Source of the DNA: Bacteroidales bacterium
Lineage (GTDB): Bacteria > Bacteroidota > Bacteroidia > Bacteroidales > F082
Reading direction: 5' to 3'
Assembly (NCBI GenBank): GCA_017549605.1
Contig: JAFYUH010000195.1
Location: forward strand, 1 to 35,132
Length of the DNA stretch: 35,132 nucleotides
In this document: positions 1 to 6,762 of the stretch, piece after piece
Numbering within the stretch: the stretch's first letter is position 1
How the letters are laid out: each line of letters opens with the position of its first letter
Program-made: the position numbers and the translations under genes
The notes under the pieces: generated by a model
Told to the model about the DNA's origin: nothing
Seen by the model: the letters and a program-made list of their open reading frames with translations, nothing else
Databases searched by the model: none

Positions 1-2
1 AT

Positions 3-176
3 ATAGTGATTCTAAGTAATGACTATACAGCTAAGTGTTACCTTGAACGTGACCGTTTTATGGTGGAACATTCTTCATTACTAATTGCGTGTTACGATGG
101 GCGTAATAAAGGCGGTACTTTTTGGACTGTCAACTATGCAGCCAGGATAGGTAAGAATGTGATAAATATATATTAA
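3..176 (+). CDS. SLOG/DUF1273-like protein, C-terminal fragment (5' end outside window)
   Basis: An open frame enters from the left edge and stops at TAA 174-176, giving about 57 residues. It reads LSNDYTAKCYLERDRFMVEHS and then a GG-T-x-W-T-V-NYA segment. This resembles the C-terminal part of DUF1273/YpsA-like SLOG proteins, which have a conserved arrangement of R-N/D-R-x-M-V-D/E-x-S followed by a glycine-rich GGT motif. SLOG folds are Rossmann-like and are thought to bind nucleotides or nucleotide-derived ligands; similar genes are common on Bacteroidetes mobile elements. The N-terminal half is outside the window, so the assignment rests on these motifs alone. Confidence 0.6.
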   Translation: MVILSNDYTAKCYLERDRFMVEHSSLLIACYDGRNKGGTFWTVNYAARIGKNVINIY

Positions 177-193
177 CCCTTAATGAGTTGATT

Positions 194-307
194 ATGGATG
201 ATTTATTGACTTTAATACTGATTGTAGTGCTATTTAAAGTGCTCAAACCGATTGTTAAGGCTATTCTTCGAGGCATGGGAAGCTCGGAGAATGGCCGTGA
301 CAAATAA
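194..307 (+). CDS. Small single-pass membrane peptide (37 aa)
   Basis: ATG 194 to TAA 305-307 encodes 37 residues. A hydrophobic run at about residues 4-14 (LLTLILIVVLF) is followed by a basic, Ser/Gly-rich tail (KVLKPIVKAILRG). It starts 18 bases after the stop of the SLOG-like frame on the same strand, so co-transcription is likely. Its stop lies two bases from the end of the convergent nuclease gene. No family is recognised. The hydrophobic-then-basic layout and tight spacing favour a real gene, but the length makes this tentative. Confidence 0.45.
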   Translation: MDDLLTLILIVVLFKVLKPIVKAILRGMGSSENGRDK

Positions 308-309
308 TT

Positions 310-1224
310 TTAAATATTCTCTAAATAACGTTTTCCGAACCACAGGAATGGTTCAACGTTTGCTTTAGGACATTGTTCTATCACTGTTTCAACAAATTGT
401 TCAAGTGTGATAGAACCAATCTTGTATTGGTATTCAGGAAGAAGTTCGTCCTGTAGCGAATGTACTTCTGCATCTGTTGTTGGATGATTTGCCGGGCTTA
501 AAACCAATGAATAACATTCATAGGCATTCTCTTTTATCCTATAGCATTCAGAGAGAAGAAAATTCCTGTATATTTGACTGATTTCCTTCTCGTCATTTAT
601 CAGAGCCAATTCTGCTTCGGGTTTGAAATATTTGAGTTGTCTTATAAGTTTCTTTTGGGATTCTTTGTTGCGTGCACTATTAGAGCCCAGAACATCAGTG
701 TATTTTGTTTCTATTGCAATAAAACATGAATTATTTTGTGAATCAAAGAAACGAACTATGGCATCCATTGCAGTTTTGTCATTGAGGTAGTTCTCTATGT
801 CTTCATGAAGATATTCAAGCTCTATCTCAGTGACATAAGCTATATCAAATTGTGGAAAAATCGTAGAAAATATGAGTGTGACTGCATCGTTCATTCGTTC
901 TTCCAGCATATGTCTTAATGGACAGAATAAATTGAACGCCATCGGCTGGCTTGATAATAGATTGTTGAACAGACGATATTCATCTATTGTTTCATTCTTT
1001 AGCTTTTTCCTTACACGCATTTTTGCATAATCAAAGGTGTACCTGTCAACAAAGTTCTTACCGGTGACTTCTCCGTCTTTAATCATGCTTATTTGTAGAT
1101 TTTTCGATGTTTTCCATGGACCTACGCCCATAGGTTCATTAATACTTTCTCTAAACCTGCTTTGTTGTAAACGGCATTTTGCCGTAAATGAAGAGATGCT
1201 GTTATGAGTCTTATGTAGATTCAT
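310..1224 (-). CDS. PD-(D/E)XK nuclease, PGN_0703-like putative restriction endonuclease
   Basis: This is a 304-residue protein. The recognisable core is D154 (in TAMDAIVRF), then about 18 residues, then the IETKY motif with E172 and K174. This is the D...E-x-K signature of PD-(D/E)XK nucleases, with hydrophobic strands on either side. The N-terminal region (RLQQSRFRE, then PMGVGP) and the segment FNNLLSSQPMAFNLF look like the PGN_0703 family, annotated as putative restriction endonucleases in Bacteroidetes; that match is from memory. No methyltransferase partner is next to it. It begins 4 bases downstream of the recombinase-like gene and is almost certainly transcribed with it. All metal-binding residues of the core appear intact. 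DNA cleavage activity is inferred from the motif. Confidence 0.65.
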   Translation of the reverse strand: MNLHKTHNSISSFTAKCRLQQSRFRESINEPMGVGPWKTSKNLQISMIKDGEVTGKNFVDRYTFDYAKMRVRKKLKNETIDEYRLFNNLLSSQPMAFNLFCPLRHMLEERMNDAVTLIFSTIFPQFDIAYVTEIELEYLHEDIENYLNDKTAMDAIVRFFDSQNNSCFIAIETKYTDVLGSNSARNKESQKKLIRQLKYFKPEAELALINDEKEISQIYRNFLLSECYRIKENAYECYSLVLSPANHPTTDAEVHSLQDELLPEYQYKIGSITLEQFVETVIEQCPKANVEPFLWFGKRYLENI

Positions 1225-1228
1225 GCCT

Positions 1229-1849
1229 TCAATTTTTATCGCTACGCTTTTTAATTGGCCCCTGATGTCTACCTCTGTTTAGTTGGACGCCATGACGGTT
1301 CAATACACGGAAGACGCTGGTTCTACTCTTATAGCCGCTGACTTTCCATATATCTTCTATTGAATGGCCGGAGTTATACATGTTGACTACCGTTTTCTCT
1401 CTATCAAGTTTTAGACCAGCTTTTAATGTTTTGGGGCGTGTTCCTTTACGAAGTTTCAAAATGCGTCCTTCTGATCTACGCATAGATATAACTTCACTTG
1501 ATAGTCTGCTTATGGTTTCCAGAACATCAGCTACTGTAGTATCCGGATAGTATTCACCAAGTGTGTCAATCTGGTCATGTATGCAGACAAGACGAATCTT
1601 GTAATTTCTGCATAAATCAAGGAATACGCCTAACTCCCTTATGCCCCTTAATGCATGGCTGAGCTTAGTAAGAATGATTGTGTCACCCTTTTCTAGCTTG
1701 CATAACATTTTTCGCCATTCTGGACGTAGTTTTTCTTGTATTCCGTCTTCCTCTACAATAACTTCACATTGGAAAGACTTCATCAAATCTTTATCTTCTG
1801 ATAGCGTCGAATAGCTATTTGATTTGAAGATATAACCATATATTGCCAT
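1229..1849 (-). CDS. Degenerate serine recombinase (resolvase/invertase family) with C-terminal HTH
   Basis: From the ATG at 1847-1849 this is a 206-residue protein. Residues 3-10 (IYGYIFKS) align with the resolvase start Y-x-R-V-S: S10 is kept but R8 is Phe. LRPEW at 41-45 keeps the Arg-Pro motif (R42). The block KLSHALR at 62-68 aligns with K-L-D-R-L-G-R, so D67 and R68 of gamma-delta resolvase are Ser and His, while the last Arg is kept. Asp-to-Ser also occurs in Bacteroidetes Mpi-type invertases; losing both R8 and R68 is unusual. Residues about 155-195 form a resolvase-type helix-turn-helix. A longer frame reaches 1900, but that TTG is part of the -33 box and lies upstream of the predicted transcription start, so 1849 is preferred. 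It may bind DNA without recombining it. Confidence 0.7.
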   Translation of the reverse strand: MAIYGYIFKSNSYSTLSEDKDLMKSFQCEVIVEEDGIQEKLRPEWRKMLCKLEKGDTIILTKLSHALRGIRELGVFLDLCRNYKIRLVCIHDQIDTLGEYYPDTTVADVLETISRLSSEVISMRRSEGRILKLRKGTRPKTLKAGLKLDREKTVVNMYNSGHSIEDIWKVSGYKSRTSVFRVLNRHGVQLNRGRHQGPIKKRSDKN

Positions 1850-1870
1850 AACTGTTTTGGTATTTTGCCA

Positions 1871-1901
1871 CAAAGTTATGGTATTTTTTTTAGCCGACAA
1901 T
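1871..1901 (-). promoter_or_regulatory. Bacteroidetes-type promoter for recombinase/nuclease unit
   Basis: On the minus strand, ATTG (1901-1898) is followed by 19 bases and then TAACTTTG (1878-1871). This matches the Bacteroides sigma-70 consensus of a TTTG -33 box, 19-21 bases, and a TAnnTTTG -7 box. Transcription would start near 1865, just upstream of the ATG at 1849. This decides the recombinase start codon. Confidence 0.65.
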
Positions 1902-2044
1902 GAAGTGTGAAGTTATTTGATATTTATTAAATGATTTGGTATTGTGAAAGTTGTGAATGAAAAGTAAAATAATGGTACTAAAGGTACTTATTTTTAATAA
2001 AGATTAATGTGCCAAAAGAGATGCTTTATATTGAAATAAATCAC

Positions 2045-2052
2045 TACTTTTG
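2045..2052 (+). promoter_or_regulatory. -7 box of promoter for the plus-strand operon
   Basis: TACTTTTG matches the Bacteroidetes -7 consensus TAnnTTTG exactly. The -33 region about 19-21 bases upstream is poor; the nearest ATTG is too close, at 11 bases. The promoter may therefore need an activator or be weak. It would drive the lipoprotein gene and possibly the whole unit up to 7494. Confidence 0.5.
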
Positions 2053-2101
2053 CAGTGTTAAATAATCAATATAAGTATCTATGTATGAGGTGTTTTAGTT
2101 A

Positions 2102-2129
2102 TTTAAACCGGTTTAAACTAAACTGGTTC
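2102..2129. promoter_or_regulatory. Palindromic candidate operator in the leader
   Basis: TTTAAACCGGTTTAAA (2102-2117) is a perfect 16-bp palindrome. A second related half, AAACTGGTT (2120-2128), follows 15 bases after AAACCGGTT (2105-2113). It sits between the -7 box and the chosen start of the lipoprotein gene, as expected for a repressor site. The regulator is unknown. Confidence 0.4.
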
Positions 2130-2159
2130 TCTTACTTTAAAAAGAGCGCTTTGGATAGC

Positions 2160-3191
2160 ATGAAAGCAAATGTAAACAGTGTGTTTAGAGTTGTTTTGAT
2201 TATTAAAATAGTAAGTACCATTTGTGTGTCATGTACAACGCAAAACAACACCTCTTTTTCTTCTCCAGATAAGGCAATTTCAGAGTACCAAAGGTTTGCT
2301 CAAAAATTGACTGAAATTAATCAGTCTGACACGAATGAATTGGTAGCTTATATATGCAACTGGCAAGAATTGAGCGACAGCGTATTTAGTTGCATTAGTC
2401 GAGATCCATCTTTTGATGCTCACTTTCATCTTACTGCTGAGTTCTTATCAACCAGTGACTCCATAAGGGCCAATATACAAAGATTGGCATGTTCTCAAGA
2501 TCGCAGTTTGAAGGATATACTCTATATCAAGAATAAAACGAATCCATATAGAAATGATACGAGTATATTGAAAATAAAGAATGAAGCAAACACTTTCTAT
2601 GAACAATCTTGTAAGAAAATGACTCAACCTTCAACTAGCGAGGATGCAATTTCTGCTTATCGTGATTTTCTTTTCGAAGAGGTGCAAAAAGACATTTCAA
2701 CTATGCATGACTTCTTTCGATTTATCATACTTGAGGATATGTATTTTCGAGGCTTCTTAAAAAATCTTTCTGATTATGGCTCTATTTCTCTTAGTGAAAT
2801 CACTAGCAACACTGAGACTATATGCAAGAAGATCTATGAAGCTGTTTCATACGAGAAATTGAAACCACACGAAGTAGTAATATATATGGCAATCAGAGCC
2901 AATAATCGTTTGCTATTAAACGCTAGGACTTGTATAGATGATATTAAATGCGGAAAGATTAAAGAGCATGAACAGTTGGCAGCATATCAATGGATGATAA
3001 TACAACCGTTCCTCTCTATAGACGGGTTTTCAGTGGCACTCTTAACAGAAAGCCAAATTAATGAATTGGAAAGAATTGCCAATGAATTCTCTGTACTTAG
3101 ACATCAGCTTGAATCTGGTAATGCCAATACTATTATTCAGTGTAATGAATTGACACAACAAATCCTCAAAATTTATATTTCATCTTTATGA
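2160..3191 (+). CDS. Unrecognised probable lipoprotein (343 aa)
   Basis: The frame is open from 2055, but ATG 2160 is preferred. From there the protein begins with a short basic N-terminus, a hydrophobic stretch (VVLIIKIVSTI, about residues 11-21) and a Cys at residue 25 in CVSC, which resembles a lipoprotein signal with a weak lipobox. Two upstream options (GTG 2055, ATG 2085) would put charged and aromatic residues before this signal. The remainder is mostly helical, rich in Glu/Lys/Ser, with no motif I recognise. Its TGA overlaps the next gene's ATG (ATGA at 3188-3191), indicating translational coupling. Exported or outer-membrane-anchored location is inferred from the signal only. Confidence 0.6.
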   Translation: MKANVNSVFRVVLIIKIVSTICVSCTTQNNTSFSSPDKAISEYQRFAQKLTEINQSDTNELVAYICNWQELSDSVFSCISRDPSFDAHFHLTAEFLSTSDSIRANIQRLACSQDRSLKDILYIKNKTNPYRNDTSILKIKNEANTFYEQSCKKMTQPSTSEDAISAYRDFLFEEVQKDISTMHDFFRFIILEDMYFRGFLKNLSDYGSISLSEITSNTETICKKIYEAVSYEKLKPHEVVIYMAIRANNRLLLNARTCIDDIKCGKIKEHEQLAAYQWMIIQPFLSIDGFSVALLTESQINELERIANEFSVLRHQLESGNANTIIQCNELTQQILKIYISSL

Positions 3192-3634
3192 CACAGCATT
3201 CTATTGAAACATTCAGAACACTGGCTCCTTTGTTGATGCCACAGTTGTTTGACCTTAACCATTTGGAAAGCATAGATGACTATGATGATTATGCGTTGAT
3301 GGCATTTTCTTTGGCAGAGCCTATACCTATTGAGACACTTCTAGACGACTTGGAAGATCAAATGGAACTTAATATTTTGTATCATATGCAAAGAAGTGGT
3401 GACACTGATAGTGGTCAGCATTGTTGTGCTTACTCAAGTCCTTCGTTTGAGCATATGTACAAAATCAATGCACAGACTGAAATAGATGGTTTGGTAGGAA
3501 CAGTTTATGTCTATTTGTTTGAATCGCTTGAAGTGATGTTGGAATCATTGAAAGTGGATGTCGAAGAGCATTCAAAATTAGGTTATTTCATTAGCAAGAT
3601 GGAGCTAACACAATACTTGTCTGACTTCATGTAG
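3188..3634 (+). CDS. Unrecognised acidic protein (148 aa)
   Basis: ATG 3188 overlaps the stop of the preceding gene by four bases, and the frame ends at TAG 3632-3634. The protein is markedly acidic (DYDDYALM, LLDDLEDQME) and has no signal peptide or membrane segment. No family is recognised. The overlap and the 7-base gap to the next gene place it firmly in one operon with its neighbours, so it probably works with the lipoprotein upstream or the membrane protein downstream. Confidence 0.65.
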   Translation: MTQHSIETFRTLAPLLMPQLFDLNHLESIDDYDDYALMAFSLAEPIPIETLLDDLEDQMELNILYHMQRSGDTDSGQHCCAYSSPSFEHMYKINAQTEIDGLVGTVYVYLFESLEVMLESLKVDVEEHSKLGYFISKMELTQYLSDFM

Positions 3635-3641
3635 GTGATAT

Positions 3642-4028
3642 ATGAATGAACAACTGTACCAACACTTGGTGGCATTAATAAAGGAACATGCTATTCATGT
3701 CACAGTAAAAGAGGAGCAAATTCACCTGGCAATAATGTATACTATTGCTGGCAGAAGCTACAATCGAATTGTTCCTTGTATGATTTTGTATGTTAATCGT
3801 CCTTTTGACATATATCATAAAGGTCATGAATGGAAAATACCAGTTCATGAGCTTCAAAGGTCTATCAAGATGCTTTCAAAAGAAGATCAGGCATTCAGGA
3901 CAAGACTGAATCATCAGAAACTCGACAGATTTGACGTTAAAAGGATAATTCAGTTAGCAACTTATGATGTTGTTCGTTTAAGCATCTTAGACAATTCTTT
4001 GCCATACCTATTTGGCACGATACGATAA
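3642..4028 (+). CDS. Unrecognised small soluble protein (128 aa)
   Basis: ATG 3642 to a TAA ending at 4028. There is no signal peptide or membrane helix. The composition is mixed and basic, with an aromatic/His stretch (FDIYHKGHEWKIP) in the middle and a helical C-terminus. I do not recognise the family. It lies 7 bases after the acidic protein and 30 bases before the membrane-protein gene, so it is a member of the same operon. Confidence 0.6.
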   Translation: MNEQLYQHLVALIKEHAIHVTVKEEQIHLAIMYTIAGRSYNRIVPCMILYVNRPFDIYHKGHEWKIPVHELQRSIKMLSKEDQAFRTRLNHQKLDRFDVKRIIQLATYDVVRLSILDNSLPYLFGTIR

Positions 4029-4058
4029 CGCTTTTGATAAATTAAATTTTAATAGTAC

Positions 4059-4343
4059 ATGATTATTTTGATGAAATTCATCCAGCTTTTCTTTCCACTA
4101 CTGCTGATAGCAGTTCCGTATTTATTGTATAAGAAGAGATACAGATTCATGATTAAGTTCTATCGTAGTATGGTATTTAGTCCTGCTGTTCGGAAAGGCT
4201 ACATAACGCTGTTGGCTATAATAACTTTACTGTTCAATTATTCTTTTTTTAAAACGGATGGAGCGTCTTTATGGTTGATTCCAAGTTTGCTGTATAGTAT
4301 GGTTCTGTTACGCTATTCATTTACTGCTGCCACACTAAGTTAG
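4059..4343 (+). CDS. Membrane protein, N-terminal part, ended by in-frame TAG
   Basis: ATG 4059 to TAG 4341-4343 encodes 94 residues. There are three hydrophobic segments: about residues 6-23 (FIQLFFPLLLIAVPYLLY), 48-63 (ITLLAIITLLFNYSF) and 72-84 (WLIPSLLYSMVLL). The reading frame continues without another stop to 4559, and the continuation is again hydrophobic. The TAG at codon 95 therefore probably interrupts one gene of about 166 codons. An ATG at codon 5 is an alternative start. No family is recognised. If the stop is genuine, a three-helix inner-membrane peptide is made. Confidence 0.5.
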   Translation: MIILMKFIQLFFPLLLIAVPYLLYKKRYRFMIKFYRSMVFSPAVRKGYITLLAIITLLFNYSFFKTDGASLWLIPSLLYSMVLLRYSFTAATLS

Positions 4344-4559
4344 CTTCATGATGATCTTGTTCTATTGGGATTTACATTAGCCATTCTGATGTTCTGTATG
4401 ATTATACCCGAGTTATATTCGTTTTGTGTATCATTGGGATTTACTATGATGGCGGCACAGTTTTATCCATCACGAAAGGTAGTCCGTATGGCAAATGCCC
4501 CTGAACAATATCCAGACTTCATTGGCACGGATTCCGATATAATCAATAATTACTATTAA
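4344..4559 (+). pseudogene. C-terminal part of the interrupted membrane protein
   Basis: This continues the frame of the preceding gene after TAG 4341-4343. It has no ATG near its beginning; the first possible start is TTG 4365. The sequence LHDDLVLLGFTLAILMFCMI and what follows supply two more membrane segments and a polar tail ending at TAA 4557-4559. The simplest reading is a nonsense mutation (for example from TGG or CAG) splitting one five-helix membrane protein. Translational restart at TTG 4365 or readthrough cannot be excluded. Confidence 0.55.
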
Positions 4560-4571
4560 TTGATTGCCGAT

Positions 4572-4609
4572 ATTGATTGGCAATCTCAGACCCATAATTG
4601 CCAATCAAT
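4572..4609. repeat. Perfect 13-bp inverted repeat upstream of the winged-helix gene
   Basis: ATTGATTGGCAAT (4572-4584) and ATTGCCAATCAAT (4597-4609) are exact reverse complements separated by 12 bases. A third near copy of the half-site, TTGATTGCC, lies just upstream at about 4560. No T-run follows, so a simple terminator is unlikely. Its position 38 bases before the ATG of a winged-helix protein suggests an operator, possibly for autoregulation, or a protein-binding site linked to transfer. Confidence 0.5.
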
Positions 4610-4646
4610 TTATGGCATGATTTACTTAATATAAAAAACAGACAAC

Positions 4647-5000
4647 ATGAGTAAAAAGAAAAATAAAACCACTGAAATAACTTGTCCGTACTATGAACAT
4701 TCGCTAACGAAGGAGTTGGCAGACATACTTCATCAGCGACAGGATGATAGATTCCCCAAGTTCGAGGCTTTCCGCTATTTGATGGAGAAACAAGCTCTCG
4801 CTCATATAGAAACTGCTGGCAAAGCTACGTCTTCCTTTTTAGTGACAATTACACAATTGTCGTTGGATTGGAAATGGCACAGACATACGGTGACGGCATT
4901 TCTGGAGGACTTGAAAAAACTAGGAGTCCTGACAATAGAGAAAAGCCGTGAAGGTTTCACAATTGCATTTAACAATCTTTCTATCCCTTCCGTCATCTAG
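4647..5000 (+). CDS. Winged-helix DNA-binding protein of the mobilisation region (117 aa)
   Basis: ATG 4647 to TAG 4998-5000. A polar, basic N-terminus precedes a segment at about residues 60-110. There, ITQLSLDWKWHRHTVTAFLEDL looks like the recognition part of a helix-turn-helix, and LGVLTIEKSREGFTIAFN forms a beta-wing. The spacing resembles winged-helix domains of replication or mobilisation accessory proteins from Bacteroidetes elements. It lies just upstream of the candidate oriT and relaxase, so a role as relaxosome accessory protein or local regulator is plausible. This is inferred from fold-like pattern and position. Confidence 0.55.
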   Translation: MSKKKNKTTEITCPYYEHSLTKELADILHQRQDDRFPKFEAFRYLMEKQALAHIETAGKATSSFLVTITQLSLDWKWHRHTVTAFLEDLKKLGVLTIEKSREGFTIAFNNLSIPSVI

Positions 5001-5233
5001 TATATAACCAATCTTAGTTTGCTGTTTTATGACTTCAATAATCGCACATAGGTTACCTCTTGTTTCAGCCCGTATTTTATGTAATGCTGAGCATGTCATT
5101 TCCATTCGTTTTTTTACGCGGGCTTGCCCGTTTGCCACAAATGAAGGGAAGTGGGTAACTCAATTCCCTTTTAGCTTAAAAGCAAAAGGAGAGATGCCAA
5201 TAAACAGCAAGCTGGGCATAATGAATAAAGACT
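5001..5233. other. Candidate origin of transfer (oriT) upstream of the relaxase
   Basis: This is a 233-bp non-coding region directly before the MobV gene. It contains a GC-rich hairpin CGGGC-TT-GCCCG (5119-5130), a 7-bp inverted repeat AAGGGAA/TTCCCTT (5144-5150 and 5164-5170) with a 13-base spacer, and a small hairpin TTTTA-GCT-TAAAA (5169-5181). Stacked inverted repeats immediately upstream of a mob gene are the usual setting for oriT in MobV-type systems. The nic site cannot be placed from sequence alone. A 90-codon frame at 5029-5301 overlaps the relaxase start and is dismissed. Confidence 0.5.
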
Positions 5234-6730
5234 ATGTCAGAGCAAAAACAGGTATTACACATAGAACCCAAGAAAGGATTCACAGTTGCTCAAAGCAATG
5301 AGCATTTGCGAAACTGGACTGAGAAAGGTTGGCTGTCTGCAAACGATAACGGGCGTATAGACCGCTCCAGACAGCATCTGAATTTTGAAATTGTAAAAGG
5401 CGGTATAGTACAACCCATCAATAAAATGATGAGCATCCCTAAACTCCTGATGGAACGTTTAAAGGAACTGGGATTGAAAGATCCGAATGATGGATTGGCA
5501 GAACCTAGATTTAGGACTACTGCTGACTTCATCATTAGTGGCTCTCACGACATGCTCCACAAACTTGCTTTTGGTGAACAGGATGTACGTTTTGATTTTG
5601 CCGATGCCAACGAAAATATAGAGGATGTTGAACACAATGGTGTCAACGCACATCTTAAGCGTATGCCTGAAATAGAGTTATGGGCGAAAGACATGTACAA
5701 TCTATTGAGTGGCAAATTCGGTGAGGATAATGTAATATCCTTTGTTGTACATTGCGATGAGCAAACACCACATGTACATGCCGAGGTTCTTCCAATAAAG
5801 GATGGCAAACTATCATACAAAAAGGTGTTTTGTGGTGCCGACAAGTATGAATACAGACAACGTACATTGGACTTACATGATGCTTTTGCGGAGGTTAATA
5901 AAAAATGGGGATTGAATCGAGGCGATAGTATCACTGTTACCCATCGGAAGCATAGAAGTACTGAAGAATATCGACGGGAACTGTCTAATCAATGCAGTAC
6001 GCTAGAAAGAGAAGTTGACGAAAAATATGCCACACTATCTAAGCTTAATGGACAGATACGTTTGGCAGAGACCCGAATCAAAGGATTGCAGACCATGATA
6101 TCCAACCTTGAGTCAAGCCGTGATGCAGTTGAAGTAGAAATTGATAGAATCCATTTGAAACTTTCTTCTGGTGATGTGGATGTGGAACAACAGCAACAAT
6201 TGGCACAAAAGGAGGAAACTCTTCAAAAGAAGCTGGACTCCATATTGCTCAAATTGGAGGATAAACGCTCAAAACTATCTGAGGCGGATCAAAAACTGGT
6301 TGAGCTTCTAGAACAGTTGGAACAGGCACAAGCTCGGCACGAAGACCTCGAAACACAGATAAAAGATGCCAATGTAAATGTATCTCATATAGTGATGAAC
6401 AAGATAGGAGCGGAGGCCTTATGGTCAGTTCTCAGGGATTTCACAACAGCTAAGCCTCATATGACACCTGAAGAGTTGGAACGTTTTGATGGTTCATTCA
6501 TTAATGAAATGTCTAAGAGAGGTGTTCATATTATTGCTTGTGCCTCATTGCTTGCCATGGGTATGATAGACCAAGCTACCAACTACGCAGAAAACTGTGG
6601 CGGTGGAGGAACCTGTTGTGACAACAATTGGGGTAAGGATCCAGAAGAGGATGAACGCAACTGGCTTCGTAGATGCTTGGCAAAATCACGTATGATGATG
6701 AAACCATCTGCCAGACGTATGAGAAGATAA
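5234..6730 (+). CDS. MobV-family relaxase (Mob/Pre plasmid recombination enzyme)
   Basis: This 498-residue protein would nick oriT and lead the single strand into the T4SS. The motif VVHCDEQTPHVHAEV, with H173, D175-E176, H180 and H182, is the metal-binding HxDE-x-TPHxH signature of the Mob_Pre (PF01076) family. N-terminal residues about 15-52 (NEHLRNW, then RIDRSRQHLNFE) fit the family's first motif. Residues about 248-385 form a long coiled coil, typical of MobV C-terminal halves and likely used for dimerisation or partner contact. A Cys/Gly-rich patch (GGGGTCC) comes before the very basic tail SARRMRR. Start ATG 5234 gives the full N-terminal motif. The next gene begins 32 bases downstream. 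Confidence 0.9.
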   Translation: MSEQKQVLHIEPKKGFTVAQSNEHLRNWTEKGWLSANDNGRIDRSRQHLNFEIVKGGIVQPINKMMSIPKLLMERLKELGLKDPNDGLAEPRFRTTADFIISGSHDMLHKLAFGEQDVRFDFADANENIEDVEHNGVNAHLKRMPEIELWAKDMYNLLSGKFGEDNVISFVVHCDEQTPHVHAEVLPIKDGKLSYKKVFCGADKYEYRQRTLDLHDAFAEVNKKWGLNRGDSITVTHRKHRSTEEYRRELSNQCSTLEREVDEKYATLSKLNGQIRLAETRIKGLQTMISNLESSRDAVEVEIDRIHLKLSSGDVDVEQQQQLAQKEETLQKKLDSILLKLEDKRSKLSEADQKLVELLEQLEQAQARHEDLETQIKDANVNVSHIVMNKIGAEALWSVLRDFTTAKPHMTPEELERFDGSFINEMSKRGVHIIACASLLAMGMIDQATNYAENCGGGGTCCDNNWGKDPEEDERNWLRRCLAKSRMMMKPSARRMRR

Positions 6731-6762
6731 TATTAAAACTTAATCAAATCATTCAGAAAGAT

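Larger units (their letters stand above)
1850..2159. promoter_or_regulatory. 310-bp divergent intergenic regulatory region
   Basis: This non-coding stretch separates the minus-strand recombinase/nuclease pair from the plus-strand operon. It holds the minus-strand promoter (1871-1901), a tandem GGTACT pair (1974-1979 and 1983-1988), a plus-strand -7 box (2045-2052) and a 16-bp palindrome (2102-2117). No convincing gene is seen. A frame opening at GTG 2055 coincides with the expected transcription start and is unlikely to be translated from there. Confidence 0.6.

Noticed and set aside
1850-1900. Longer recombinase start (TTG at 1900)
   Set aside because: The TTG is part of the -33 box, and the predicted transcript begins downstream near 1865; the family N-terminus begins at the ATG at 1849.
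2055-2159. Longer start of the lipoprotein frame (GTG 2055 or ATG 2085)
   Set aside because: GTG 2055 is at or before the expected transcription start, and both put non-signal sequence ahead of the hydrophobic export signal.
4341-4343. TAG recoded as an amino acid
   Set aside because: Neighbouring genes use TAG as their final stop (3632-3634, 4998-5000), so a single nonsense event is simpler.
4572-4609. Inverted repeat as a rho-independent terminator
   Set aside because: There is no T-run after the hairpin and the arms are A/T-rich; an operator-like role fits the position better.
5029-5301. 90-codon plus-strand frame before and into the relaxase
   Set aside because: It overlaps the first 68 bases of the MobV gene in another frame and covers the inverted repeats; its composition looks non-protein-like.
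6673-6762. OmpA-like frame start inside the relaxase gene
   Set aside because: It would add 30 residues before a textbook signal peptide; ATG 6763 is the better start.
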